Assembly: GCA_021234155.1 (NCBI GenBank)
Contig: JAJEKV010000004.1
Coordinates: 23,781,122-23,845,121 of the forward strand
From: Isoetes taiwanensis
Lineage: Eukaryota; Streptophyta; Lycopodiopsida; Isoetales; Isoetaceae
Reading direction: 5' to 3'
Length of the DNA stretch: 64,000 nt
Part shown: one piece after another, positions 52,744 to 64,000 of the stretch
How positions within the stretch are numbered: the stretch's first letter is position 1
Layout of the letters: each line of letters starts with the position of its first letter
Program-made: the position numbers and the translations under genes
Notes under the pieces: generated by a model
Database searches by the model: none
Told to the model about the DNA's origin: nothing
What the model saw: only the letters and a program-made list of their open reading frames with translations

Positions 52744-55700
52744 AGGAGGCGGAATCCAAAGTTCCCCAGGCGTATCTTTTCCTCGGCAACAGCTTCCCCG
52801 GGGTCGCACGCCACGACCACCCTCCCGGAAAGCCCGGGCACCCCATCCGACCTGCTGGATCCTCCTCGTCAGTGGGCCTTCTGAAGGCCCTCCAAAAGAT
52901 TCTAGGATTCTGTCCGGGGAGAACTTGTCAAACCAAGGGCTTCCCTCGGGATGTCTAGCCTTTGTAGGAAACCGTAAGACTGCTTTGTCGTCGCCCAGGA
53001 GGTTCTGGAATGGCAATCGACCCCGCTAAATTGTCCTGAATAAAGGAACACATTCCTAGGAGCAAGTTACAAGGGTCGTGGTTTTGTAAAAGAAGGAACA
53101 CTTCACGCCTCTCCACGACAAGATCCCGCATCCACATCCTAGGCCAATTGACTACTGAAAGTGTGATGGAAGTGAGCTACTTTGGCTCTTTTGGAGGTCG
53201 GGTATCTTCCTCAAGCACTCTGAACTCTGGTCTCCCTCGCGGGCAATGTCGACGTTTCGAACCATTATGTAGCCACCGCGATTCGAGAGGTCACCGTCCG
53301 GCCCTCGTGGCCTGGGAGAGGAAATTGGGCAAGCTCGCTGATTTGTGGGTCATGGCTCTCGCAGATCAACACCCCCCACTCCACGCCAAGTCACGGGCGC
53401 AAGGTCCTACTTGACCCGGGATATGAGAGGGCCCAAACGGAACCTGTGGGTTGCTGTGCTCTGTGGCTGGTTTGCATTTTGGGGCTCTAGTCCGTCTGCT
53501 GCACTGGGACCTGGCTGAGAAGCAAAGACCGGTGAATACCGCGCGAGCAAGGGGAACCGACGAACGGAGTTTGGGCCCCGCCCCTCCGATGTATGGAGCC
53601 CGGGGCTTTGTAGTGGCAAGACATTCATAAATTCGTAATTGGCGCATTGCACGTAAAATAAATTCATTTTTGCCACTGATCCCTACCCATCTCCAGCACA
53701 CGCCCAATTTTCTCGGAATTTTCTGGAGAAGGTCTAGGTCAAAGGGCTAGCATTAGAACGACGGCAGCCTCAAGGTAGGCAACCGGAAGCCGCACCTTCC
53801 CCTGCCAAACGCAGGCCGATCTTTGCAGGATCCTCACAAGAGGGGAGAGTCCCGATCATGGAGGCGGGATCCGTGCTCCCGAGGCGCTTTTCCTGGCCAA
53901 GCCTGGCCGTGACGCTTATTTGACCACTCCCTTCCCGGCCCGGGTTCTATCCACTGCTGATCTCCTGCTCAGGCTCCCTTCGAAGGCCTAAAAGATTCCA
54001 GATCGTCCGAGAACTGAGCCAACCATGGGCGCCTCTGGAGTGCCTGGGCTTTAGAAACTGGGCGACCATGGTCGCTCGGGCACCGGAGGCTCGAATGGGT
54101 TAGATCCCCATAAATCGTCCTGAATGGCTAACTACCCTAGGAGCAAGTTACAAGGTCGGTTTTGCAAAAGAAAGAAACACTCACTCCACGACAAGATCCC
54201 AGATCCACATCCTATGCCAAATTGATTCACGAGTGTGATGGAAGTGAGCCACTGGGCGCTTGGAGGTCGGGTGGTCTTTGGCTACGGAACGGTCCTCAAG
54301 GCAATGTCGATGTTCTCAGTCCATTGGAAGAGCCAAATCGCGACCGAGGGGAGGTCGTCATCCGCCCCTGTGGCCTTTGGGAGAGGAAATTCGGGCAAGC
54401 GCCTTCCCGGGATTTAGGGTCTCACTCAAGGCCAACACCCCTTACCCACGCCAAGTCACGCGCGTCCCGGCCGACTGCATTAGCGAGAGGGTTTCCAAAA
54501 CGTAAACCTCGTGGGTTGCCAACGCCCCAGAAGGGCTTGCGCTGCAGGGCTTCCAGTCCTCGCCCCGCTGCACTCCCCGACCGCCGAAGCAGCTAAAATG
54601 GTATCACGGAGCAAGTGGGGGAACTGACGGAGCCGGAGTTTGGGGCCTGTCCTCCTCCCCGATGTGGGCGCGCGCAGAAGCTGGGGGCTGCGCGGGCAAG
54701 ACATTCACAAATTCGTAATTAATGCATTGCACTCCAAAATAAATTCCATTTTCGCCACCGGATCCTAATTCATCTCCGTTATCACCGCCCAATTCTTCGA
54801 ATTTCTATAGGCCCAGGTCAAAGGGTTAAGATATCGCCGCAGTCTGCTGCGTGGCAACTGGAAGCCAACCTTCCCCAAGTCAAACGAGGCCGTGACCTTG
54901 GCAGGATCCTCACAAGAGGGGGGAGAGTCCTGACTCCCCGAGGCGGATCCAAAGTTCTCGGCAGTTCTTCCCCGCAGCGCCCGGGCTGCATCGCCATCGA
55001 CCACCTCCCAAGCCCGCTCCCCTATCCCACCGCTGGATCTTCCGTTCGTGGGCCTCTTCGAAGGCCTAAAGATTCCAGACGCCCGAGAATTTGTCAAACC
55101 GCTGGGCGCCCCGATGTCACTTTGTAGAAACTGCGATCGCTTTTGTCGTCGGCATCGGGAGGTTCGAATGGCAACCCACCGAAATCGTCCGAATGGCGAA
55201 TTACCTTAGGGGAGCAAGCATAAGTCGGTTTTGGTAAAAGAAGGAAACACTCACGCTCTCCACGCATCCCGCGATCCACATCTTAGGCCAATTGACTACT
55301 TATGTGATGGAAGTGAGCTACTTTGGCGCTTCTTGAGGTCGGTGGTCTTTCCGCCACGGAACTGCAACTCCCTGTGGCACGTCGACGCTCGAGTCCATTG
55401 AAGAGCCAAATCAGCGATTCTGAGAGGGAGGTCGCCTGGCCCGTCTCCCTGTGGCCTTTGGGGAGAGGAAAATTCCCGCGCGGCGATTTTAGGACTGCGG
55501 TTCTCGGCATCAACACCCCCACTCCACGCCAAGTCACGCTAAGGTCCCCGCCGACTTAATGTAAGGAGAGGGGCCTCCCAAAACGTAAACCCTCGTGGGC
55601 TGCCGTGCTCTAGAAGGGTTTGCGCTTTGGGGGCGCAGTCCCCGGTTCAAGGTAATTCTGGGACTCCGGGTCGGTAGCTGCTAAAATGAGAACACGGAGC

Positions 55701-58700
55701 AAGGGGAACCTAATCGAGCCGGAGTTTCTGGGGCCTCCGTCCTCCATGTGCGCAGTCGGGGCGCTGGGCAAGACATTCATAAATCTCGCAATTAAATTTA
55801 ATTGCACTCTAAATAAATTCTCATTTTTATGCAAATATCCCATCCATCTCCAAAGACACGCCTAATTTTTCGGAATTTCGGGTCTAGTTCAAAGGGTTAG
55901 TATTAAACTGCTCTGGCATTCGCTGCAGGCAACCGGTGCCGGGCACCCCTTCCCAAGTCAAACGAGGCTGACCTGTGGATCCTCACAAGAGGGGAGAGTC
56001 CTGACCCTAAGAGGCTGGATTCAGTTCCCGAGGCGTATCTTTTCTCGGGCATGCCTCCGGGGCTACATCGCCACGACCACTTCCTGAGCTCCGGTCTCCT
56101 TATCCCGACCGCTGATCCTCCACTGTGGCCCCTTCGAAGGCTCCAAAAGATTCCGTGATCGGGTCGAGAACTTGTCACACCGCCGGCCCGCAGGTCGGCT
56201 CCAGAAACCGCGATCAGCTTTTGCACGCACCCGTGACCTTCCCATTCCAGCAAATCCCATCCTCACAAATCGTCCTAATGCATGCACCACCCTAGGAGCA
56301 AGTTACACGGTTTTGCAAAAGAAGGAAACACTCACGCCTCCACGAGCCAGCATCCCGCATCCACATCCTGTGTCAATTGACTACTTTAGCGCATGCTGTT
56401 TCACTTTGGCTCTTGGAGGTCGGGTGGTCTTCTCGCCACTCAACTTGGTCCCTGTGGCAATGTCGACAGCCTCTCAGTCCATTGGCAGAGCCAAATCAAT
56501 TTATCTCAGGAGAGGGAGGTCGCCTGTCTGAACTCAGGCCTTGGGAGAGGAACGGGCAAGCAGCCTTCCCGGGGATTTTAGGTCTGTCAAGGCCAACACT
56601 CCCCCACTCCATGTCAAGTCACTACAAGAAGGTCCCACGCATCCGGACAAGGGAGAGGGCTCAAACGTGAACCCCCGGGTTGCCGCCTCAGAAGGGTTTG
56701 CATTTGGGGCCTAGTCCCGGGTCTGCTGCACTGGGACCGGCCGGCATGCAGCCTCGCAGAATACGAGCAAGGGAACCGACCGAAATGGAGTTTACCTCGT
56801 CCTCCTCCGATGTAAAAGTAGAAGCCTGGCTGCGCAGTTGGCAAGACCATAACCTCGCAATTAATGCATTCCGTAACGGTAAATAAATTTTGATTTTTTG
56901 CCACCGATCCCCTTACTCCATCTCCAGCACACGCCCAATTTTTCGGAATTTTCTGAGAAGGTCTAGTTCAAAGGGTTAGCATTAGAGCTGGGCCGGCAGG
57001 CCGCTGCAAGGGCAACCGAAAGCCGGGCACCCTCTAAGTCAAACGAGGCTGGGGACTCCGGCAGACATCCCTACAAGGTGGAGAGTCCCACCCCAGAGGC
57101 TGATCCAAAAAGTTCCCAGGTGACCTTCCTCGCAAATGGCCCTGGTCGACGCTTAATGACCACTCTTCCCGGAGCGCCCGTTCCCTATCCCAATCGCTGA
57201 TCCTCCGCTCGTGGCCCTTCGAAGGCCCAAAAGATTCTAGATCGGTCCCGAGAACTTGTCAAACCGGGGGCTTCGAGGCCTTTGTAGAAACCGCGAGTTG
57301 TTTTGTCGCTTCGCACCGAGGTTCGGAATGGCAAATCGACCGCCAAATCGTCCGGAATGGCGAAATTACCCTAGGGAGCAAGTTAAGGTCGGTTTTGCAA
57401 AAGAAGGAAACACTCACGCCTCCACGACAAGATCCCGCGATCCACATCCTAGGCCAATTGACTACGAAAGTGTGATGGAAGTGAGCTACTTTGGCTTCTT
57501 GAGGTCGGGTGGTCTTCTGGCCACGGAACTTGGTCTCCGTGGCAATGTCGATGTTCTCGAGTCCATTGGCGAAGAGCCAAATCAGCGATTCCGGAGAGGG
57601 AGGTCGCCCGTCCGGCCCCCGTGGCCTTGGGGAGAGGAAATTCGGGGCGCCTTCCGGGATTTTAGGGTCCGTACTCGCATCAACACCCCCACTCCATCGC
57701 AAGTCACCAAGAAGGTCCCGGCCGACCGACAAGGAGAGTGCCTCCAAAACGAACCCCGTGGGCTGCCGTGCTCTAGAAGGGTTTATGCTTTTTGGGGCCG
57801 AAGTCCGGGTCCGCTGCACTTGGACCTCGGCCGAAGCAGCACCGGAGAATACGGAGCAAGGGGAACCGACGGAGCGGAGTTTGGGCCTGTCCTCCTCCCG
57901 ATGTGGCAAGTAGAAGTCGGGGGGGCTTTGCAGCTGGCAAGACATTCATAAATTCGTAATTAATGCATTGCAACTAAAATAAATTCGATTTTTGCCAAAT
58001 GGATCCCTAATTCATCTCCAAGACACGCCCAATTTTCGAATTTTCGGAGAAGGTCTAGGTCAAAGGGTTAAGATTAGAACGGTCGGGGCAGCCCGCTGTG
58101 GCAACCGAAAGCCGCACCCTTCCCCAAGTCAAACGAGGCCGGGACCTTCCGGTGGATCCCTCACAAGAGGGGAGAGTCCAGGACCCGTGAGGCGGGATCC
58201 AAAAGTTCCCGAAGGCAGACCTTCCCCGCGCTCCCCCCGGGCCGCACGCTAATGACCACCCTCCCCGAGTCCGGGCCCCTATCCCACCGCTGATCCTCCC
58301 GCTCGGGGCCCTCTTCTGGGAAGGCCCAAAAGATTCCTGGACGGCCCCGAGAACTTGTCAAACCACGGGCCCCGAGGTCGGCCTTGTAGAAACCGCATTG
58401 TTTTGTCGTCGGGCACCGGGAGGTTCGAATGGCAAATCGATTCCGCCAAATTGTCCCGAATGGCTTAAATTACCCTAGTGAGCAAGTTACAAGGTCGGGT
58501 TTTGCAAAGAAGGGAAACACTCACGCCTCCACGACAAGATCCCGCATCCACATCCTAGGCCAATTGACTACGAGTGTGATGGAAGTGAGCTACTTTGGCT
58601 TCTTTGGAGGTCGGGTGGTCTTCGGCCACGGAACTTGGTCCCCGTGGCAATGTCGACGTTTCGAGTCCATTGGCAGAGCCAAATCGCTGATTCCCGAGAG

Positions 58701-61700
58701 GGGAGGTCCCACGCTCAGTCCCGTGGCCTTGGGAGAGGAAATTCGGGGCAAGAAGCCAGGGGGGGATTTTAGGGTCCGTGTTTCAAGCCAACACCCCCAC
58801 TCCACGCCAAGTCACGGGCGCAAGGTCCCGCCAAATCGGACAAGGAGAGGGCCTCCCAAACGAAACCCCGTGGGTTGCCGTGCTCTAGAAGGGTTTGCAT
58901 TTGGGGGCCGAGTCCCTGGTCTGTTGCACTTGGGACTGGCCGAAGAAGCAAAGAGTCAGAAGAATACGGAGCAAGGGGAACCGACGGAGTGGGAGTTTGG
59001 GCCCTGTCCTCCTCCCGATGTGGCAAGTAGAAGTTGGGGGGCTTTGCAGTGGCAAGACATTCATAAATTCGTAATTAATGCATTGCACTAAAAATAAATT
59101 CGATTTTTTTGCCACTGGATCCCTAATTCATCTCCAGCACACGCCCACTTTCGGAATTTTTGAGAGAAGGTCTAGGTCAAGGGTTAGCATTAGAACGGTC
59201 GGGCAGCCCGCTGCGGTGGCAACCGAGCCGCACCCTTCCCCAAGTCAAACGAGGCCGGGACCTTGCGGTGGATCCCTCACAAGAGGGGGAGAGTGGGACC
59301 CCGTGAGGCGGGATCCAAAAGTTCCCGAGGCGCATCTTTCCCGGGCTCCCGGGGGTGCACGCTAACGACCACCCTCCCCGAGTTCCCCCTATCTCGGACC
59401 GTTGATCCTCCGCTCAGGCCCCTCTTCGAAGGCCCAAAAGATTCCGGGATCGGTCGGGAGAACTTGTCAAACCGCTGGGCGCCCCGATGTCGGCCTTGTA
59501 GAAAACCAAGACCGCTTTGTCGTTCGGCATCGGGAGGCTCGAATGGCAAATCGACCGCCAAATCGGTCCGAATGGCGGTAAATTACCCTAGGGAGCAAGT
59601 TACGAGGTCGGGTTTTGCAAAAGAAGGAAACACTCACGCCTCCACGACAAGATCCCGTGATCCACATCCTAGGCCAATTGACTACGAGTGTGATGGAAGT
59701 GAGCTACTTTGCCGCTTCTTGGAGGTCGGGTGGTCTTCTGGCCACGGAACTTGGTCCCCTGGGCAATGTCGACGTTTTGAGTCCATTGGCAGAGCCAAAT
59801 CGCGATTCCGAGAGGGAGGTCGCCCGTCCGTCCCCAGGGCCTTGGGGAGAGGAAATTCGGGGCAAGCACTACCGGGGATTTTAGGGTCCGTGCTCAAGCG
59901 CCAACACCCCCACTCCACGCCAAGTCACGGGCCAAGAAGGTCCCTACCGACCGACAAGGAGAGGGCCTCCAAAACGAAAACCCCGTGGGCTGCCGTGCTC
60001 TAGAAGGGTTTATGTTTTGGGGCCGAGTCCCGGGTCCTGCTGCACTTGGGACCTGGCCGAGAAGCAAAGCAAAGAGAATACGGAGCAAGGGGAACTGACA
60101 AGCGGAGTTTGGGCCTGTCCTCCTCCCCGATGTGGCAAGTAGAAGTCGGGGGCTTTGGTAGCTGGCAAGACATTCATAAATTCGCAATTAATGCATTGCA
60201 CAAAAATAAATTCTGATTTTTTGAAGTTTGGATCCCTAATTCATATCAAAGACACGCCCAATTTTCGGAATTTTCTGAGAAGGTCTAGTTCAAAGGGTTA
60301 GCATTAGAACGGCCGGGCAGCTGTTGTAGGCAACCGAAAGCCGCACCCTTCCCCAAGTCAAACGAGGCCAGGACCTTGCGGGGATCCCACAAGAGGGGAG
60401 AGTCCGACCCCAAGAGGCGGGATCCAAAAAGTTCCCGAGACAGACCTTCCCTCGGCGGGCCCCTGGGGGTCAGACGCTTAATGACCACCTCCCCTGAGTC
60501 CGGGGTTCCCCTATCCGGACCGCTGATCCTCCGCTCAGGGCCCCTCTTGAGGAAGGCCCAAAAGATTCCAGATCGGGTCTAGGGAGAACTTGTCAAACCG
60601 CTAGGCGCCCCGAGGTCGGCCTTGTAGAAACCGTGATTGTTTTGTCGCTCGGGCACGGGAGGTTCCAGGAATGGCAAATCGACCCCTCGCCAAATCGTCC
60701 GGAATGGCTAAATTACCCTAGGGAGTAAGCTACAAGGTCGGTTTTGCAAAAGAAGGAAACACTCACGCCCCACGACAAGATCCCGCATCCACATCCTAGG
60801 CCAATTGACTACGAGTGTGATGGAAGTGAGCTACTTTTGGCGCTTCTTGGAGGTCGGGTGGTCTTCCGCCACGGAACTTGGTCCACGTGGCAATGTCGAC
60901 GTTTTCGAGTCCATTGGCGAGCCAAATCGCGATTCCGGAGAGGGAACGCCGCGACGTCCGGCCCCCGTGGCCTTGGGGAGAGGAAATTCGGGCAAGCATC
61001 TTCCGGGGATTTTAGGGTCCGTGGCTCGGTGTCAACACCCCCACTCCACGCCAAGTCACGCACGCAAGGTCCCTACTGAACCGACAAGGAGAGGGCCTCA
61101 AACGCGTAAAACCCCGTGGGCTGCCGTGCTCTAGAAGGGTTTGCGTTTTTGGGGGCCGAGTCCCTGGTCTGTTGCACTTGGGACCTGGCCGAAGAAGCAG
61201 CAGCCGAGAATACTGAGCAAGGGGAACCGACGGAGCGGAGTTTGGGCCTGTCCTCCTCCCGATGTGGCAAGTAGAAGTCGGGGGCTTTTGGCAAAGGGCA
61301 AGACATTCATAAATTCGTAATTAATGCATTGCACTAAAATAAATTCTGATTTTTTGCCAGTTTGATCCCTAATTCATCTCCAAAGACACGCCCAATTTTT
61401 CGAATTTCTGGAGAAGGTCTAGTTCAAAGGGTGAGCATTAGAACGGTCGGGCAGCCCGCTGTGGCAACCGAAATGCACCCTTCCCCAAGTCAAACGAGGC
61501 CAGGACCTTGCAGTGGATCCCTCACAAGAGGGGAGAGTCCGACCCCCGTGAGGCGGGGATCCAAAAAGTTCCCCGAGGCAGACCTTCCCGGCAGCTCCCC
61601 GGGCTGACGCTAACGACCACCCTCCCTGAGCCCCGGTTCTCTATCCCACCGCTGGATCCTCCGCTCAGGGCCCCTCTTCCGGGGAAGGCCCAAAAGATTC

Positions 61701-64000
61701 CAGATCGGGTCCGAGAGAACTTGTCAAACCGCTGGGCGCCCCGTGGATGTCGGCTTTGTAGAAACCGCAGACTGTTTTGTCGTTCGGGCACCGGGAGGTT
61801 CGGAATGGCAAATCGACCTTGCCAAATCGTCCAGGAATGGCAAAATTACCCTAGGGAGCAAGTTACAAGGTCGGTTTTGCAAAAGAAGGAAACACTCACG
61901 CCTCCACGACAAGATCCCGCATCCACATCCTAGGCCAATTGACTACGAAAGTGTGATGGAAGTGAGCTACTTTGGCGCTTCTTAGAGGTCGGGTGGTCTT
62001 CCGCCACGGAAGTTGGTCCCCGTGGCAATGTCGACGTTCTCGAGTCCATTGGCGAGCCAAATCGCGATTCCGGAGAAGGGAGGTTGCCCGGCCCGGCCCC
62101 CGTGGCCTTGGGGAGAGGAAATTGGGCAAGCAGCCTGGGGATTTTAGGTCCGTCCAGCTCGCATCAACACCCCCACTCCACGCCAAGTCAATGACGCAAG
62201 GTCCCGGCTGAACCGACAAGGAGAGGGCCTCTCAAACGTAAACCCCGTGGGCTGCCGTGCTCTAGAAGGGTTTGCGCTTTGGGGCCGAAGTCCCCGACTG
62301 CTGCACTTGGGACCTGGCCGAGAAGCAGCAGCCGAGAATACGGGCAAGGGGAACCGACGGAGCGGAGTTTGGGCCTGTCCTCCTCCCGATGTGGCAAGTA
62401 GAAGTCGGGGGGCTTTTGCGCTGGCAAGACATTCATAAATTCGCAATTAATGCATTGCAATTAAAAATAAATTCGATTTTTGCCACCGGATCCCTAATTC
62501 ATCTCCAACACATGGCCCAATTTTCGAATTTTCGGAGAAGGTCTAGGTCAAAGGGTTAGCATTAGAACGGTCGGGGCAGCCCGCTGCGTGGCAACCGAAA
62601 TGGGCACCCTTCCCCAAGTCAAACGAGGCCAGGACCTTGCGTGGATCCCTCACAAGAGGGGAGAGTCCCGGACCCCAAGAGGCGGGATCCAAAAGTTCCC
62701 CGAGGGCACCTTCCCCGGGCAGCGCTCCTGGGGCTGCACGCCAATGACCACTCCTCCCTGAGCCCTGCCTCCCCCTATCCCACCGTTGGATCCTCTCCGG
62801 GGGCCCCTCTTCGGGGAAGGCCCAAAAGATTCCAGATCGGTCCGGGAGAACTTGTCAAACCGCGGGCGCCCCGAGGTCGGCCTTGTAGAAACCGCGACAT
62901 TTTGTCGCTCGGGCACCGGGAGGTTCGGAATGGCAAATCGACCGCCAAATCGTCCGAATGGCTAAATTACCCTAGGGAGCAAGTTATAAGGTCGGTTTTG
63001 CAAAAGAAGGAAACACTCACGCCTCCACGACAAGATCCCCGTGATCCACATCCTAGGCCAATTGACTACGAGTGTGATGGAAGTGAGCTACTTTGGCGCT
63101 TCTTGGAGGTCGGGTGGTCTTCCGCCACGGAACTTGGTCCCTGTGGCAATGTCGACGTTCGAGTCCATTGGCGAGCCAAATCGCGATTCCCGAGAGGGGA
63201 GGTCGCCCGGGCCCGGCCCCTCGTGGCCTTGGGAGAGGAACGGGGCAAGCGCCTTCCTGGGATTTTAGGGTCCGTGCTCGCCTCAACACCCCCACTCCAC
63301 GCCAAGTCACGGCGCAAGGTTCCCGCTGAATCGACAAGGAGAGGGCCTCCAAACGTAAAACCCCGTGGGTTGCCGTGCTCTAGAAGGGTTTGCGTTTTGG
63401 GGGCCGAGTCCTGGTCTGTTGCACTTGGGACCTGGCCGAGAAGCAGCAGCCGAGAATACGGAGCAAGGGAAACTGACGGAGCGGAGTTTGGGCCTGTCCT
63501 CCTCCCGATGTGGCAAGTAGAAGTCGGGGGGCGCTTTTGCAGTGGCAAGACATTCATAAACCCGCAATTAATGCATTTGACGAAAATAAATTCCGATTTT
63601 TTGCCAGCTGGATCCCTAATTCATCTCCAGCACACGGCCCAATTTTCGGAATTTTCGGAGAAGGTCTAGTTCAAAGGGTTAGCATTAGAACGGTCGGGGC
63701 AGCCCGTTGCAGGGCAACCGAGCTGACACCCTTCCCCAAGTCAAACGAGGCCAGGACCTTGCAGGGATCCCTCACAAGAGGGGAGAGTCCGGGACCCCAA
63801 GAGGCGGGATCAAAAAGTTCCCCGAGGCACCTCCCGGCGGCTCCCCGGGCTGCACGCGCTAATGACCACCCTCCCGGAGCCCGGTTCCCCTATCCGACCG
63901 TTGGATCCTCCGTTCAGGGGTCCCTCTTCGGGAAGGCCCAAAAGATTCTAGATCGGTCCGGGAGAACTTGTCAAACCGCGGGGCGTCCTGAGGTCGGCCT
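52744..64000 (+). repeat. Satellite block 3: about 10 monomers of 1.06-1.13 kb, continuing beyond the window
   Basis: GACATTCAT (or variants) recurs at 53630, 54710, 55772, 56845 (degenerate GACCATAAC), 57941, 59056, 60169, 61302, 62428 and 63549. Spacings rise from about 1.06-1.08 kb on the left to 1.11-1.13 kb on the right, where monomers again look like block 1. Many monomers carry CGTGG where block 1 has CAGGG. The block starts at AGGAGGCGGAATCC, the same monomer position as block 2. The last monomer (from 63549) is close to the first two of block 1. No conserved ORF; the longest chance frame is 62641-63669. Confidence 0.94.

Noticed and set aside
62641-63669. Long plus-strand ORF of 342 codons in the satellite (also 26119-26931 and 59263-60003)
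   Set aside because: Equivalent monomer positions change frame from unit to unit through indels, and the complementary strand is equally open. GC-rich DNA without AT-rich stops explains the length.
1-64000. tRNA genes
   Set aside because: The only tRNA-like signal is the primer binding site at 2697, which is a 12-base complement and not a gene. No cloverleaf-like sequence was noticed.

Overview
The window is nuclear DNA of a land plant. The evidence is a plant-type tropinone-reductase-like SDR exon, an L1-type plant LINE, a CACTA (En/Spm, TNP2) transposon with short GT-AG introns of about 66-77 bp, a Ty3/gypsy element with plant-type gag-pol, and kilobase-scale satellite arrays. I cannot name the species. 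A 100-N run at 41521-41620 shows a draft scaffold. Host genes are nearly absent. The layout suggests repeat-rich, probably heterochromatic DNA in a large genome.

Layout. (1) 343-931, minus strand: a partial SDR gene, the only recognisable host gene. (2) About 1200-4770: AT-rich retroelement debris, with a tRNA-iMet-type primer binding site at 2697. (3) About 4800-11593: a decayed LINE with ORF1, endonuclease and reverse transcriptase. A roughly 1.6-kb LTR-like piece splits it near 8.36-9.98 kb, and a CACTA element interrupts its 3' part at 11594. (4) 11594 to about 21.7 kb: the CACTA element. It has a CACTACAAGG terminus, clusters of perfect ACGTCGTT/AACGACGT palindromes at both ends, a decayed TNP2 transposase, a SET-domain-like reading frame, and four small unrecognised genes. 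(5) About 22.0-23.7 kb: short tandem repeats and one minus-strand ORF. (6) 23708-64000: a head-to-tail satellite with a monomer of about 1.06-1.13 kb. It forms three blocks (23708-30643, 41732-50215, 52744-64000), separated by a complete but decayed minus-strand Ty3/gypsy element (30644-41731) and a truncated, rearranged relative (50216-52743).

How the parts relate. The LINE is the oldest layer, because both the LTR-like piece and the CACTA element interrupt it. The CACTA element is the most gene-rich part. Its small genes lie between palindrome clusters, as if the transposon carries cargo cassettes. The satellite and gypsy part records repeated duplication: both gypsy right ends meet the satellite at the same monomer position. 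The best candidate for something undescribed is the CACTA element with its SET-like module, palindrome-bounded small genes and telobox-bearing subterminal array. The second is the 1.1-kb satellite with its recurrent CAGG/CGTGG switches.
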